In this document: piece after piece, positions 42,922 through 51,666 of the stretch
Numbering within the stretch: position 1 is the first letter of the stretch
Layout of the letters: every line of letters begins with the position of its first letter
NCBI GenBank assembly: GCA_025998675.1
Contig: AP024673.1
Location: 1,639,221-1,703,220 of the forward strand
From: Fimbriimonadales bacterium
GTDB taxonomy: Bacteria; Armatimonadota; Fimbriimonadia; Fimbriimonadales; GBS-DC
Direction of reading: 5' to 3'
Length of the DNA stretch: 64,000 bases
The notes under the pieces: generated by a model
The model's input: only the letters and a program-made list of their open reading frames with translations
Told to the model about the DNA's origin: nothing
The model's database searches: none
Program-made: the position numbers and the translations under genes

Positions 42922-43361
42922 TGCGCGTACAGGAGTTCGTGGACACGCACGCGCCGTACCTGCACGCAGACGCCACCCTGCAGGACGCGGTGGACAAGTT
43001 AGACCTGTATAAGGCGACGGCGCTGCCCGTGCTGGACGACGAGGGCGCGGTGGTCGGACTGATTACCGAGCGGCAGGTGTTCGACGCGCTGTTTGCGGAG
43101 TGGCGCGTCGCCAGCCAGCAGGTTCCCGCGCCGCAGCTGACGCCGTTCCGCGCCTACGCCGACGCCCGTCGACACGCGCCCGTCGCCCAGTGGATGACGC
43201 CCGACCCGCCCGTGCTGAACGAACATGCGCCTATCGAGGAAGCGGTCGCGCTGATGATTCAGCACGGGCTGGACACCCTGCCCGTGCAGGGCGAGGGCAA
43301 GTTCATCGGCGCAATCCGCATGGTGGATTGCTGTCAGGCGATGCTCGAATCGGGGTCATGA
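42918..43361 (+). CDS. Two-CBS-domain protein
   Basis: A 147-residue protein with a tandem pair of CBS motifs (about 10-65 and 90-145): ATALPVLDDEGAVVGLITERQVF and LDTLPVQGEGKFIGAIRMVD. Such stand-alone Bateman modules bind adenosyl ligands and regulate partners; the partner is not evident. Translationally coupled to the M20 gene by the 4-nt overlap. Confidence 0.85.
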   Translation: MMRVQEFVDTHAPYLHADATLQDAVDKLDLYKATALPVLDDEGAVVGLITERQVFDALFAEWRVASQQVPAPQLTPFRAYADARRHAPVAQWMTPDPPVLNEHAPIEEAVALMIQHGLDTLPVQGEGKFIGAIRMVDCCQAMLESGS

Positions 43362-43418
43362 GCCGACGAAGCGTCTGTACGCTACGATTACGCCATGAGC
43401 GCGAGGCGTGCGAGGTAT

Positions 43419-43470
43419 GGAGTGCGGAAGCGGAGCTTCCGCGCATGCTGAAGCTGCGCTTCAGCACTCC
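43419..43470. repeat. Dispersed palindromic repeat, family 2, copy 3
   Basis: GGAGTGCGGAAGCGGAGCTT starts and CTTCAGCACTCC ends this copy, with stems GCGGAAGC/GCTTCCGC and GCTGAAGC/GCTTCAGC. It lies in the 154-nt gap between the CBS and SAM-hydrolase genes; only the core is shared with the copies at 2833 and 14035. Confidence 0.75.
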
Positions 43471-43515
43471 AAATTGCGCCACAGGTCTGATGACTGCCTG
43501 CAGTAAAAGAGACGG

Positions 43516-44340
43516 ATGAATGGTATGCAACGACGCTTAATAGCGTTCCTCACGGACTACGGCTACGAAGACACCTATGTCGCGCAGGTGAAGGCGGTCT
43601 TGCTGGGGATGTGCCCGACCTGCGAGATACTGGATTTGACGCACGGCGCGCCGCCGCAGAATGTGCGCAGTGGGGCGTATCTGCTGGCGAGCGCGACGCC
43701 CTACCTGCCCGACGGCGCGATTGTGATTGCGGTGGTCGATCCGGGCGTGGGCACGGCGCGGCGCGCTATCGCCGTGCAGGGGCTGCGCCACATTTACCTT
43801 GCGCCCGACAACGGGCTGCTGTGCCTTGCGCTGCGCGACGACCCGCCCCAGCACGCCGTTGCGCTGGACAACCCGCGCTATCACCTGCCTGAAGTGAGCG
43901 CGACCTTTCACGGGCGCGATGTGTTCGCCCCATGCGCCGCACACCTCGCCAACGGCGTACCCCTTACGCAGCTGGGCGCAGTGATAGACCCCGCCACGCT
44001 GCAGCAGCTGCCCGATATAGAGCCTGCCTTCGAGGGCGACACAGTGCGCTGCCGCCCCCTGCACACCGACCATTTCGGGAATGTGGTGTTCACTCTGCGT
44101 CGGGAGGCGTTCGCGGCGTGGGCGGGCGATGTGTCTGTTCCTGTGCGCGTGCGACTGTTGCGCGAGGACGGGCGCACGCTGGAACTGCCGCTGGCGCGCA
44201 CTTTCGGCGAGGTCGGTTGGGGCGAGCCGCTGGCGTACTGGGGCAGCAACGGCTATCTGGAAGTGGCGATTAACGGCGGCGCCGCCGCGCAGACGCTGAA
44301 GATTGACGACGGAGCAACGCTGGTGGTCGCACGCGCTTAA
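43516..44340 (+). CDS. SAM hydroxide adenosyltransferase (DUF62 family)
   Basis: A 274-residue protein of the SAM-dependent fluorinase/chlorinase superfamily. The start LIAFLTDYGYEDTYVAQVK has the conserved Asp of the SAM site; VVDPGVGT and ATFHGRDVFAPCAAHLA are family hallmarks. The Asp-Arg-His set is that of duf-62 enzymes that hydrolyse SAM to adenosine and methionine. No halogenase-specific insertion is seen, so halogenation is unlikely. It ends in a 4-nt convergent overlap with mreB. Confidence 0.9.
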   Translation: MNGMQRRLIAFLTDYGYEDTYVAQVKAVLLGMCPTCEILDLTHGAPPQNVRSGAYLLASATPYLPDGAIVIAVVDPGVGTARRAIAVQGLRHIYLAPDNGLLCLALRDDPPQHAVALDNPRYHLPEVSATFHGRDVFAPCAAHLANGVPLTQLGAVIDPATLQQLPDIEPAFEGDTVRCRPLHTDHFGNVVFTLRREAFAAWAGDVSVPVRVRLLREDGRTLELPLARTFGEVGWGEPLAYWGSNGYLEVAINGGAAAQTLKIDDGATLVVARA

Positions 44341-45350
44341 ACCTGCGCCGCCTTGCTGATGGCGTCCATCTCCTCCAGCGCGCGCCCCGTGCCAATCGCC
44401 ACACAGGAGAGGGGGTCTTCGGCGATGTAGACGGGGATGCCCGTCGCCTGCTGGAGCAGTTTATCGAACCCGCGCAGCAGCGCGCCGCCGCCTGTTAACA
44501 CAATCCCGCGCTCGATGATGTCCGACGCCAGTTCGGGCGGCGTCTCTTCCAGCACCGAGCGCACCTTCTCCACAATCTGGTTCACAGGCTCGGTCAGCGC
44601 GTGGCGGATTTCGTCCGAATGCACCTCCACCGTGCGGGGCAGCCCCTCCACCAGCTCGCGCCCGCGCACCTCCATCGCCAGTTCCTGCTGAAGCGGATAG
44701 GCGGAGCCGATGCGTATCTTGATTTCCTCCGCCGTGCGCTCGCCAATCATCAGGTTGTAGCGCTGGCGCACATGGCGGGCGATGGCTTCGTCGAGCTTGT
44801 TGCCCGCCACGCGGATGCTGCGGCTAATCACAATCCCGCCCAGCGAGATGACGGCGATGTCGGTCGTGCCGCCGCCGATGTCCACCACCATATTGCCTCC
44901 GGGCTGGCTGATAGGCAATCCTGCGCCGATGGCAGCCGCCATCGGCTCTTCAATCAGATGCACTTCGCCTGCGCCCGCCTCTTTGGCGGCTTGAATCACG
45001 GCGCGACGCTCCACATCAGTCGCGCTGGAGGGCACGCACACCAGCATGCGCGGGGCAAACAGGCGGCGCTTGCCCAGAATCTTGTTGACCACATAGCGCA
45101 GCATCTCCAGCGTGATGGTGTAGTCGGCAATCACGCCGTTCACGAGGGGTTTGACGGCGGTGATGTTGCCGGGGGTGCGTCCGAGCATCAGGCGCGCCTC
45201 TTCGCCGACCGCCAGCACCTTGCCAGCGGGTTGCGAAATGGCGACGACTGACGGCTCGCGCAGCACGATGCCCCGCCCCCGCTGGTAGACCAGCAGGTTC
45301 GCCGTGCCCAGATCCACGCCCAGCTCTGCATGCAGTCGAAACATACTCAC
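44337..45350 (-). CDS. mreB: Rod-shape-determining protein MreB
   Basis: MreB (337 residues), the bacterial actin that organises lateral wall synthesis. Motifs: GVDLGTANLLVY (phosphate 1), VDIGGGTTDIAVISL (phosphate 2) and GIVLTGGGALLRGFD (adenosine). The start is GTG 45350, which overlaps the murA stop (GTGA) and implies coupling; ATG 45344 is the alternative. mreC and mreD do not follow; the next gene downstream is convergent. Linking murA to mreB puts precursor supply and elongasome scaffolding on one transcript. Confidence 0.95.
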   Translation of the reverse strand: MSMFRLHAELGVDLGTANLLVYQRGRGIVLREPSVVAISQPAGKVLAVGEEARLMLGRTPGNITAVKPLVNGVIADYTITLEMLRYVVNKILGKRRLFAPRMLVCVPSSATDVERRAVIQAAKEAGAGEVHLIEEPMAAAIGAGLPISQPGGNMVVDIGGGTTDIAVISLGGIVISRSIRVAGNKLDEAIARHVRQRYNLMIGERTAEEIKIRIGSAYPLQQELAMEVRGRELVEGLPRTVEVHSDEIRHALTEPVNQIVEKVRSVLEETPPELASDIIERGIVLTGGGALLRGFDKLLQQATGIPVYIAEDPLSCVAIGTGRALEEMDAISKAAQV

Positions 45351-46657
45351 GGAGTCTGTGGAACCTCCTCGTTGGTGTGCGCCGCAGCATAGGCATACGG
45401 CGTCATACGCTTGATATGCGCCCCCAGCAACTGAAGTTTACCCTCGAGCTGCTCGTAGCCGCGATCGATGTGGATAATCTCCTCGACGGTTGTCTCGCCG
45501 TGCGCGGCTAACGCCGCCAGCACGAGCGCCGCGCCGCCGCGCAGGTCGGTCGCCCGCACGCGCGCGCCCTTGAGTTGCTCCACCCCGCGAATGAGAATCG
45601 TGCGCCCCTCCGCACTGATGTCGGCGCCCATCTTCTGCAGTTCGGGCACATGCTGGATGCGGTTCTCGTAGATGGTTTCCTGCACTTTCGAGGCGCCGTC
45701 CGCCAGCGTCAGCAGCGCGCACATCGGCTGTTGCAGGTCGGTCGGGAAGCCCGGATAGGGCATCGTGCGGATGTCCAGCGACCTGGGGCGTTCGGCGGCG
45801 CGGACGGTAATCGTGTCTTCGGTCTCGTGTACCTGTACGCCCGCTTCGCGCAATTTCGCCAGCAGGGCATGCATGTGTTCGGGAATCACGCGCTGGAGTG
45901 TGACCTCGCCGCGCGTAATCGCCGCCGCCAGCGCGAAAGTGCCCGCCTCCAGCCGATCGGGGATGATGGAAAACTCCACCGTGCGCTTTAGCTCCGAGAC
46001 GCCGTGAATGTAGAGGGTGCTGGTACCGGCGCCCTCGATACGCGCGCCTGCCGCGTTCAGGAAGTCGGCGAGGTTGACCACCTCTGGCTCCATCGCGGCG
46101 TTTTCGATGATGGTGACGCCGCTGGCGTACACGGCGGCGGTCATCAGCTGCTGGGTTGCGCCTGCGCTGGGCATATCCAGATAGATACGCGCGCCCGTCA
46201 GCCCAAGCGTTTGCGCCGTGTAGGTGTGGCTCCCGTTCTCGGTGATGGTTGCGCCCAGCGCCCGCAGCCCATTGATGTGGAAGTTCACCGGGCGACTGCC
46301 AATCTGGCAGCCGCCGGGATGCGGCATTTTGGCATAGCCCAGCCGCGCCAGCAGCGGACCGAAAATGTAGAACGACGCACGCATCCGATTCACCAGTTGC
46401 GGGTTCGGCTCGGCGTGCGCAAGCGTGCGCGTGTTCAGGTGCAGGGTATGCGCGCCCTCCCAGCGTACCTGCACGCCCAGCCCCTCCAGCAGCGTCAGCA
46501 TAGTGAAAACATCTTCAATCTGGGGCGTGTTGCGCAGAATCACTTCCCCTTCAATCAGAAGCGCGCCTGCCATTAGCGCCAGCGCGGCGTTTTTACTCCC
46601 GCTAATCGTCAGTGTGCCCCTGAGGGGCGTCCCGCCAGTGATTACATAGCTCTCCAA
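45347..46657 (-). CDS. murA: UDP-N-acetylglucosamine 1-carboxyvinyltransferase
   Basis: MurA adds enolpyruvate to UDP-GlcNAc, the first step of peptidoglycan precursor synthesis and the target of fosfomycin. About 436 residues. The Lys22-Asn23 pair (SGSKNAAL) and the reactive Cys117 in HPGGCQIGSRP are present, so the enzyme should be fosfomycin-sensitive in principle. The start is TTG 46657 behind AAGGAGG; upstream codons in the same frame cross a terminator hairpin and are unlikely to be translated. It overlaps mreB by 4 nt. Confidence 0.95.
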   Translation of the reverse strand: MESYVITGGTPLRGTLTISGSKNAALALMAGALLIEGEVILRNTPQIEDVFTMLTLLEGLGVQVRWEGAHTLHLNTRTLAHAEPNPQLVNRMRASFYIFGPLLARLGYAKMPHPGGCQIGSRPVNFHINGLRALGATITENGSHTYTAQTLGLTGARIYLDMPSAGATQQLMTAAVYASGVTIIENAAMEPEVVNLADFLNAAGARIEGAGTSTLYIHGVSELKRTVEFSIIPDRLEAGTFALAAAITRGEVTLQRVIPEHMHALLAKLREAGVQVHETEDTITVRAAERPRSLDIRTMPYPGFPTDLQQPMCALLTLADGASKVQETIYENRIQHVPELQKMGADISAEGRTILIRGVEQLKGARVRATDLRGGAALVLAALAAHGETTVEEIIHIDRGYEQLEGKLQLLGAHIKRMTPYAYAAAHTNEEVPQTP

Positions 46658-46700
46658 AAGCGCCTGTCCTCCTTGCCGACTGAGTGCGTCCTGCAAGAAA

Positions 46701-46734
46701 AGTATACCCGCTCGATACTGCATCGAGCGGGTAT
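46701..46734 (-). terminator. Combined prepilin terminator and murA -10 box
   Basis: ATACCCGCTCGAT (46704-46716) pairs perfectly over 13 bp with ATCGAGCGGGTAT (46722-46734), loop ACTGC. On the minus strand it lies 27 nt after the prepilin stop and is followed by ACTTTTCTT. The same arm ends GGGTATACT, which is a good -10 box (46701-46706) for murA, 44 nt upstream of its TTG. Confidence 0.7.
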
Positions 46735-46761
46735 CGGCAAGCAACTACTCGAATCGTTGGT

Positions 46762-47592
46762 TTACCACTCGCGCGCCCAGTAGCGGTTGTCGGTCGCTTC
46801 GCCGCGCCATGAGCCGTCAATCGAGGCGTAGTTGCGGTGATACCAGCGCGTGGTGGGGGTGGTCTTCACATGCCCGTCGGCGTACAGCACATTCGTCAGT
46901 CGCCCGGTGATGAGCGTCTTGATGAACTGGTTGCTCGTGGCGGTGGTGTTTACATTGCCATTGCCGCGCTGGTGCGAACCCCACACCCCAACGAAATAGA
47001 TATCGCCGTTGAAGCCAATCGCGAACTGCGGCGGTCGGCTCAGCTGCGCCCCGTCGGAGAGCATAATCGTCTCGGCAGGATACTGAATCGACGCCTGGGG
47101 CGCGGGCGTGTTGTAGGCGGAGCTGGCGAACTGTGCAAACGCGCCCGGATCGCGCGTACACGCCGCCTGGTTCGGAATGCACATACATGTGCTGTAGCCG
47201 CCGAAGGTCCAGAAGTTGTAGGCGTAGGTGTTGCTGATTGCCGACAGCCCCGCTTTGGACGAGGGGCACGCCCACACATCCTTCAGCTCGCCCGTCTGCA
47301 CATTCGCGCCGTTTTTAATGTAGGGGTCCACCAGCCCGGGGAACATGTAGCGCACCTGCCAGCGCAGGTTCGCGTCGGCGCAGGCGCCCGTCCACGGCGT
47401 GTAGGTCTCATCATAGTCCTGCAGATACATCATAAACGCCGTGCCGATCTGTTTCAGATTGCTGGTACAGGTTGTCTGACGCGCTTTCTCACGCGCCTGA
47501 GCGAACACGGGGAACAAAATCGCCGCCAGGATGGCGATAATCGCGATTACCACCAGCAGTTCGATCAAGGTAAAGCCTCTTCGCTGTCGCAT
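46762..47592 (-). CDS. DUF1559-type prepilin-like secreted protein
   Basis: A 276-residue protein with a type IV prepilin leader ([20 protein letters not shown]; cleavage after Gly6, mature N-terminus FTLIE) and the segment [20 protein letters not shown] that is characteristic of these proteins in Armatimonadota. The C-terminal part holds [11 protein letters not shown], the H-X9-DG-like motif. It is probably exported and assembled by type II secretion or pilus machinery as a pseudopilin. Four Cys are clustered at [19 protein letters not shown] box (47610-47615, complement) and GGAGG precede the ATG. Confidence 0.92.
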   Translation of the reverse strand: MRQRRGFTLIELLVVIAIIAILAAILFPVFAQAREKARQTTCTSNLKQIGTAFMMYLQDYDETYTPWTGACADANLRWQVRYMFPGLVDPYIKNGANVQTGELKDVWACPSSKAGLSAISNTYAYNFWTFGGYSTCMCIPNQAACTRDPGAFAQFASSAYNTPAPQASIQYPAETIMLSDGAQLSRPPQFAIGFNGDIYFVGVWGSHQRGNGNVNTTATSNQFIKTLITGRLTNVLYADGHVKTTPTTRWYHRNYASIDGSWRGEATDNRYWAREW

Positions 47593-47641
47593 AATGAGCC
47601 TCCGTCCATATTATAGCACACAGGCGTATGGTTTTGGCGTT

Positions 47642-49642
47642 TCACAGTTCCAGCGGGGTGATGATTTTGACCGCGAGTCGGTTTTGCGTACGGCTGGCGT
47701 TGGGCAATCCGTAGATGATGTAGAGGTCGAACCCGCGCCGCACGCGCTGCAGATAGGTCAGGTAGAAGTTGCGCGTGGTCTCCGTCTCGCCGCCGAACTC
47801 CAGCCGATTCAGCACGAGCCTGCCGCCAATCGCGCGTTCCGGGTCAATCTCGTAGTTGAGGGTGAAAATCAGCTGGCGAGCGCGATCGGTCGGGTCGCTG
47901 GGGTAATCGATGTCGAGGCTCTCCAGCTCCAGCCGTAGTCGGAATCGGGGCGCAAGTTCGTAGGCTTGCGTAAGCAGGGCGTACAGGCTGCGCCCCCCGT
48001 TCTGCTCCCCGAAGCGCAGGGTGAGCGCGCCTGAGCGGTAGAGGTCCAGCACATTCCATGCATACTCCACGCCCAGCGTGCGGTCGATATTCGGCGGGCG
48101 GTTCAGGTAGTCAGCGATGAGCGTCAGCCGATTCTGCGACGCGAATAGCCACTGTTGCGATACGGATATGCCCTCGTCGAGTCGGTCGCCGCCGTAGAGC
48201 GTGCGGCGGATCGCCTGCAGGCGCGTCTCGGTATACAACAGCCGCTCGCTATCGGGGCGGTCGAACCACAGCGCGCCGAATCGCCAGCCGCGATAGCCCG
48301 TTTCGGGCACATAGCCCAGTCGCGGACGGTAGCCTGGCTCGATGTCGGTGTATTCCAGCAGGTAGTTAGGGCGGCGTTCAGGCGCGTTGCTGTAGAGCGT
48401 GTATTCCTGATACGCGCCTTCGCGGTCGCCCGAAAGCTGATAATACTCCGCCCGCAGGCGCAGCTCGCCGTCGCCCGTGATGCGCCGCGCATCCAGGATC
48501 GCGCCGAGCGTATCTTCCTCCACATCGCCCTGTAAGCGTGCGCCCATCAGGTGCAGGAAGGACCGCTCGGCGAACTGGTAGCGCACGCGCCCGACCCCGA
48601 ACTGGCGCAGGCGTCCGTTCTGCTCGTACTCGCCGACCGTCGCGCCGTAGCGCCAGTCGCCCAGCGTGCCGAACGCCCGTAGCCCCGTGTTCAAATCCTG
48701 CACGCGCAGACTGTAAAACACAGCGCTTCCGGGCTGGAAGTCGCTGCCCTCCTGAAAGAAGGGGCGCGTTTCGGCAAGCACCTTCTCGGTGTATGAGAAG
48801 TCCACACGGGCGACATCGGCGGCGATGTTTCGAAAATCGGGCTTGAGGGTCAATACGGCGGTCAGCGGGTCGCCCGCGATATAGCGCACATCGATGCCAC
48901 TGCGCCCGCGCGTGCGCTCAGGGTCGCTGTCGCCCGTGAAATAGGGCAGCAGAATTACAGGGTAGCGCGGCGGGGGCAACTCCAGCCCCGTCCAGAGGCT
49001 CTGGCGCCGATCCGAATAGTACGCGCCCATGTTCGGAAAGGTGTAGAGTTCGTTCAGGCGGGGGATGAAACGCTCCAGAATCACGCCGAATCGCGTTTGT
49101 CGGGGCGGATAACGCAGGATGCGGAACGGGATGCGCACCTCCGCGCTCCAGCCGCTGGGGGTCATTTGCGCCGCCGCCTGCCAGTCGCCGCGCCAGCGGA
49201 TGTTCTCGGCGGCGCCGTCGGGGAACTCGTCCGCCTGCGCGCCGCGGGCGTTCACGGTGAAGCTGTACGGCTCCAGCCCGCGCGCCTGCGGCTCGAGTAG
49301 CACCAGCACCGTGTCGTCGTTCTCCAGATAGCCTCCGCGCTTGGTCTCCTGCGCGCGAATCTGGCTGGGGTCAGGATCGTCGCAGATGAAGGCGACATAG
49401 ATGGCTTCCGAGTCGTAGCCGATGTAGGCGCGTGTCGGGAACGCGCCCCACTGCTGACGCGACGGCGACCAGAACCGCTCTACAAGGTAGGCGTCTGCCC
49501 ACTCATCGGGATTCACGACTCCGTCTATCACGGGCGGGCGTGTCAGCTTCTGCGCGGGGAAACTGCGCGGCTCCACTGGCTGCGCGAACGCCGATACGCA
49601 AAGCCCTGCACTCAGGAGTGCGCTGTAAACATATGGTCGCAT
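47642..49642 (-). CDS. Secreted CBM9-like/DUF5916-type outer-membrane protein
   Basis: A 666-residue exported protein. The N-terminus has a signal peptide (MRPYVYSALLSAGLCVSAFA), then a CBM9-like domain (PPVIDGVVNPDEWADAYLV...AYIGYDSEAIYVAFICDD), then a long beta-strand region with alternating pattern that looks like an outer-membrane barrel (for example RFRLRLELESLDIDYPS and TRNFYLTYLQRVRRGFDLYI). This order is that of DUF5916 proteins, likely carbohydrate-related. The final residue is Leu after KIITPLE. The start is ATG 49642, behind GGGGAGG. The gene lies 49 nt from the prepilin promoter region. Confidence 0.8.
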   Translation of the reverse strand: MRPYVYSALLSAGLCVSAFAQPVEPRSFPAQKLTRPPVIDGVVNPDEWADAYLVERFWSPSRQQWGAFPTRAYIGYDSEAIYVAFICDDPDPSQIRAQETKRGGYLENDDTVLVLLEPQARGLEPYSFTVNARGAQADEFPDGAAENIRWRGDWQAAAQMTPSGWSAEVRIPFRILRYPPRQTRFGVILERFIPRLNELYTFPNMGAYYSDRRQSLWTGLELPPPRYPVILLPYFTGDSDPERTRGRSGIDVRYIAGDPLTAVLTLKPDFRNIAADVARVDFSYTEKVLAETRPFFQEGSDFQPGSAVFYSLRVQDLNTGLRAFGTLGDWRYGATVGEYEQNGRLRQFGVGRVRYQFAERSFLHLMGARLQGDVEEDTLGAILDARRITGDGELRLRAEYYQLSGDREGAYQEYTLYSNAPERRPNYLLEYTDIEPGYRPRLGYVPETGYRGWRFGALWFDRPDSERLLYTETRLQAIRRTLYGGDRLDEGISVSQQWLFASQNRLTLIADYLNRPPNIDRTLGVEYAWNVLDLYRSGALTLRFGEQNGGRSLYALLTQAYELAPRFRLRLELESLDIDYPSDPTDRARQLIFTLNYEIDPERAIGGRLVLNRLEFGGETETTRNFYLTYLQRVRRGFDLYIIYGLPNASRTQNRLAVKIITPLEL

Positions 49643-50019
49643 ACCAACCTCCCCTGTAAGGATGGGATTCGCCTGAACGCGCGTGGTTTCCTGCTGATGG
49701 GCGCGGCAGGAAAGCGGCGCTGAGAGGCGAATGATACCAACTGTGCGGTCATCGTTCGTAAATCGGCGCTGTATGATCGCCCTCACCCCCTTTGTCCCCC
49801 TCTCCCAACGGGTTGGGAGAGGGGGATAGCGTACTGCGCGACGCTCGCACAGCTCCCCTCTCCCGCCGTGCGGGAGAGGGGCTGGGGGTGAGGGCAAAAA
49901 AGCATGCGGCTCTGGCTGCAGGCACACGGCAATTGCGAACTCTGACGGCGCATTTGGTATAAGACAAAAGGCGCGGGGTCTCGCGCCGCAACGACATTGA
50001 GAGGGGGCGTTGCACGATT
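49643..50019. other. Intergenic region containing a complete MITE-like copy
   Basis: The 377-nt divergent gap holds the 227-bp element (49734-49960), the GGGGAGG site of the leftward gene, and a 59-nt stretch before lnt with AAGGCGCGGGGTCTCGCGCC, a small hairpin. No other gene is visible. Confidence 0.6.
49734..49960. mobile_element. 227-bp MITE-like element, complete copy
   Basis: Inverted ends: ATACCAACTGTGCGGTCATC at 49734 and, in complement from 49960, ATACCAAATGCGCCGTCAGA. Inside are CCCTCACCCCC...GGGGGTGAGGG and two hairpins, CTCTCCCAACGGGTTGGGAG and CCCCTCTCCCGCCGTGCGGG. There is no transposase inside, so it would depend on one elsewhere. Flanks do not show an obvious target duplication. 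Confidence 0.85.
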
Positions 50020-51588
50020 TTGACACGCCAGCGTGGTTTGCAAGTCGGGCTGCTGTGCGCCAGCGCGTTTCTGAGCGGGCTGGCGCATCCACCGGTGGGC
50101 GCGTGGATTCTCATCCTGAGTGCGCCTGCCGCGCTGGTCTGGCTCGTGCTGGCGCAGCGGGCGCGCGTGGGGTTCGTGTATGGTTGGCTGTGGAGCTTCA
50201 TCTACTACCTCACGCTGGGGCATCCGCTGCTGTACCTGATTGAGTTGCAGACGGGGAGCGTCGCGCTGAGCGTCGTGGGGCTGGCGCTCGCGGCAGGACT
50301 CTCCGCGCTGTTTGGGGGACTGTTCGGCGTGCTGGCGTCGCAGATGGGGCGCACCCTGCTGGGCGTGCTGGGCGCGGCGGGCGCATGGGCGTTCACGCAG
50401 TACCTGCGCGGGCTGGGACCGTTCGCGTTCGTGTGGGGACACTGGAGCGTCGCGCTTGCCCCTGCGCCGCTCCTGCTCCAGCCTGCCGAGCTAATCGGCG
50501 CGTGGGGCGTGGAGTACCTGATTGCGCTGTGGAACGGGCTGCTGGCGTATGGCGTGTGGCTCGTCAGGCAGGGGCGCGCCCGCGCCGCCGCAGGCGTGCT
50601 GGCGGCGACCGCGCTGGGGTTCGGTAGCGTGCTGGCGTGGAGCTACACACAATATGGCGCCTGGGCGCTTATCGATGCGCGTCGGAGCGAGCGCACGCGC
50701 ATCGTTGCACTTGTGCAGCCGAATGTGAACCTCGCGCGCGCCTACACGCCCGACGAGTGGACGCCCATCCGCGAGCGGATTGCCGATCAGGTGCGCCGCG
50801 CCAGCGCCCTCAGCGCCGACTGGCGCAAACCCTTCAACCTGCCCCCGCGCCCCGACCTGATTGTGCTGCCTGAAGTGATTGAGCCGTACCCGATGCCCGA
50901 AAACCGCCCTGCGCTGCGCTTCTGGCGCACGCTGGCGATGGAGACGCGCACGGCACTGCTGGTAGGCGGCTACGGCGCGACAAACGCCGACACGCGCCCA
51001 GCCAATACGATGTTTCTTTTCCTGCCCGGCGGCGCGTGGCAGTCTCATGACAAGGTACAGCTCGTGCCGCTGGGCGAGCATGTGCCCTATCGGGAGTGGC
51101 TGCCGTTTCTGCGCGTGTTCGGCGTGGTGGAGGGCGACCTGCGCGCAGGCGACACGCTCCAGCCCCTGCAGGCAGGCGATTTGCGCATTGGCGCGGTGAT
51201 TTGTATGGAGTCGACCTATCCGTGGATTGCGCGCGGGCTGGCGAACGCGGGCGCGAACCTGCTGGTGGTCGGCTCCAACGAGTCGTGGTTCGGGCGCACG
51301 GCGGCGCTGGAGCAGCATCTGGCGTTCTGTGTGTTGCGGGCGATTGAGACGCGCCGCTGGGTGGCGCGGTGCGCCCCCGAAGGCGTCAGCGCGTTCATCG
51401 CCCCGACAGGCGCAATCCACGCCCGCGCGCCCGCGTTCACCGAGTCAATCATCGATCACACCGTGCGCCCGCATACGACCCGAACGCTCTATCTGCGCTG
51501 GGGCGACTGGATGGTGGGGGTGGGGATTGCACTGACAGCGTTAGCCCTCGTGTGGAGACAGAAGGCTGGTGGGCAGGCAATCGGTTAA
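50020..51588 (+). CDS. lnt: Apolipoprotein N-acyltransferase
   Basis: Lnt (522 residues) adds the third acyl chain to lipoproteins in the inner membrane. Several membrane segments fill residues 1-210, followed by a nitrilase domain with the catalytic triad Glu285 (VLPEVIEPYP), Lys345 (SHDKVQLVPLGEHVPY) and Cys395 (GAVICMEST), then a last membrane helix (about 490-512). The start is TTG 50020. The MITE right end lies 59 nt upstream and its TATAAG could serve as -10. Presence of Lnt agrees with the diderm envelope and the lipoproteins seen at 2998 and 32932. Confidence 0.93.
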   Translation: MTRQRGLQVGLLCASAFLSGLAHPPVGAWILILSAPAALVWLVLAQRARVGFVYGWLWSFIYYLTLGHPLLYLIELQTGSVALSVVGLALAAGLSALFGGLFGVLASQMGRTLLGVLGAAGAWAFTQYLRGLGPFAFVWGHWSVALAPAPLLLQPAELIGAWGVEYLIALWNGLLAYGVWLVRQGRARAAAGVLAATALGFGSVLAWSYTQYGAWALIDARRSERTRIVALVQPNVNLARAYTPDEWTPIRERIADQVRRASALSADWRKPFNLPPRPDLIVLPEVIEPYPMPENRPALRFWRTLAMETRTALLVGGYGATNADTRPANTMFLFLPGGAWQSHDKVQLVPLGEHVPYREWLPFLRVFGVVEGDLRAGDTLQPLQAGDLRIGAVICMESTYPWIARGLANAGANLLVVGSNESWFGRTAALEQHLAFCVLRAIETRRWVARCAPEGVSAFIAPTGAIHARAPAFTESIIDHTVRPHTTRTLYLRWGDWMVGVGIALTALALVWRQKAGGQAIG

Positions 51589-51637
51589 AATCAGGCAAAA
51601 TCCCCCCAAATTACCCCCCTTTTTTTACCCTACCCCC

Positions 51638-51666
51638 TTGACATTGGGCAAAAAGTGTGCTATAAT
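51638..51666 (+). promoter_or_regulatory. Consensus sigma-70 promoter of the 1286-aa repeat protein
   Basis: TTGACA (51638-51643), a 17-nt spacer and TATAAT (51661-51666) form a perfect consensus. The spacer TTGGGCAAAAAGTGTGC differs at only four positions from that of the promoter at 61758-61786. Expression should be strong. Confidence 0.9.

Noticed and set aside
43516-44340. Fluorinase or chlorinase
   Set aside because: The sequence fits the SAM-hydrolysing DUF62 group and no halogenase-specific loop is seen.
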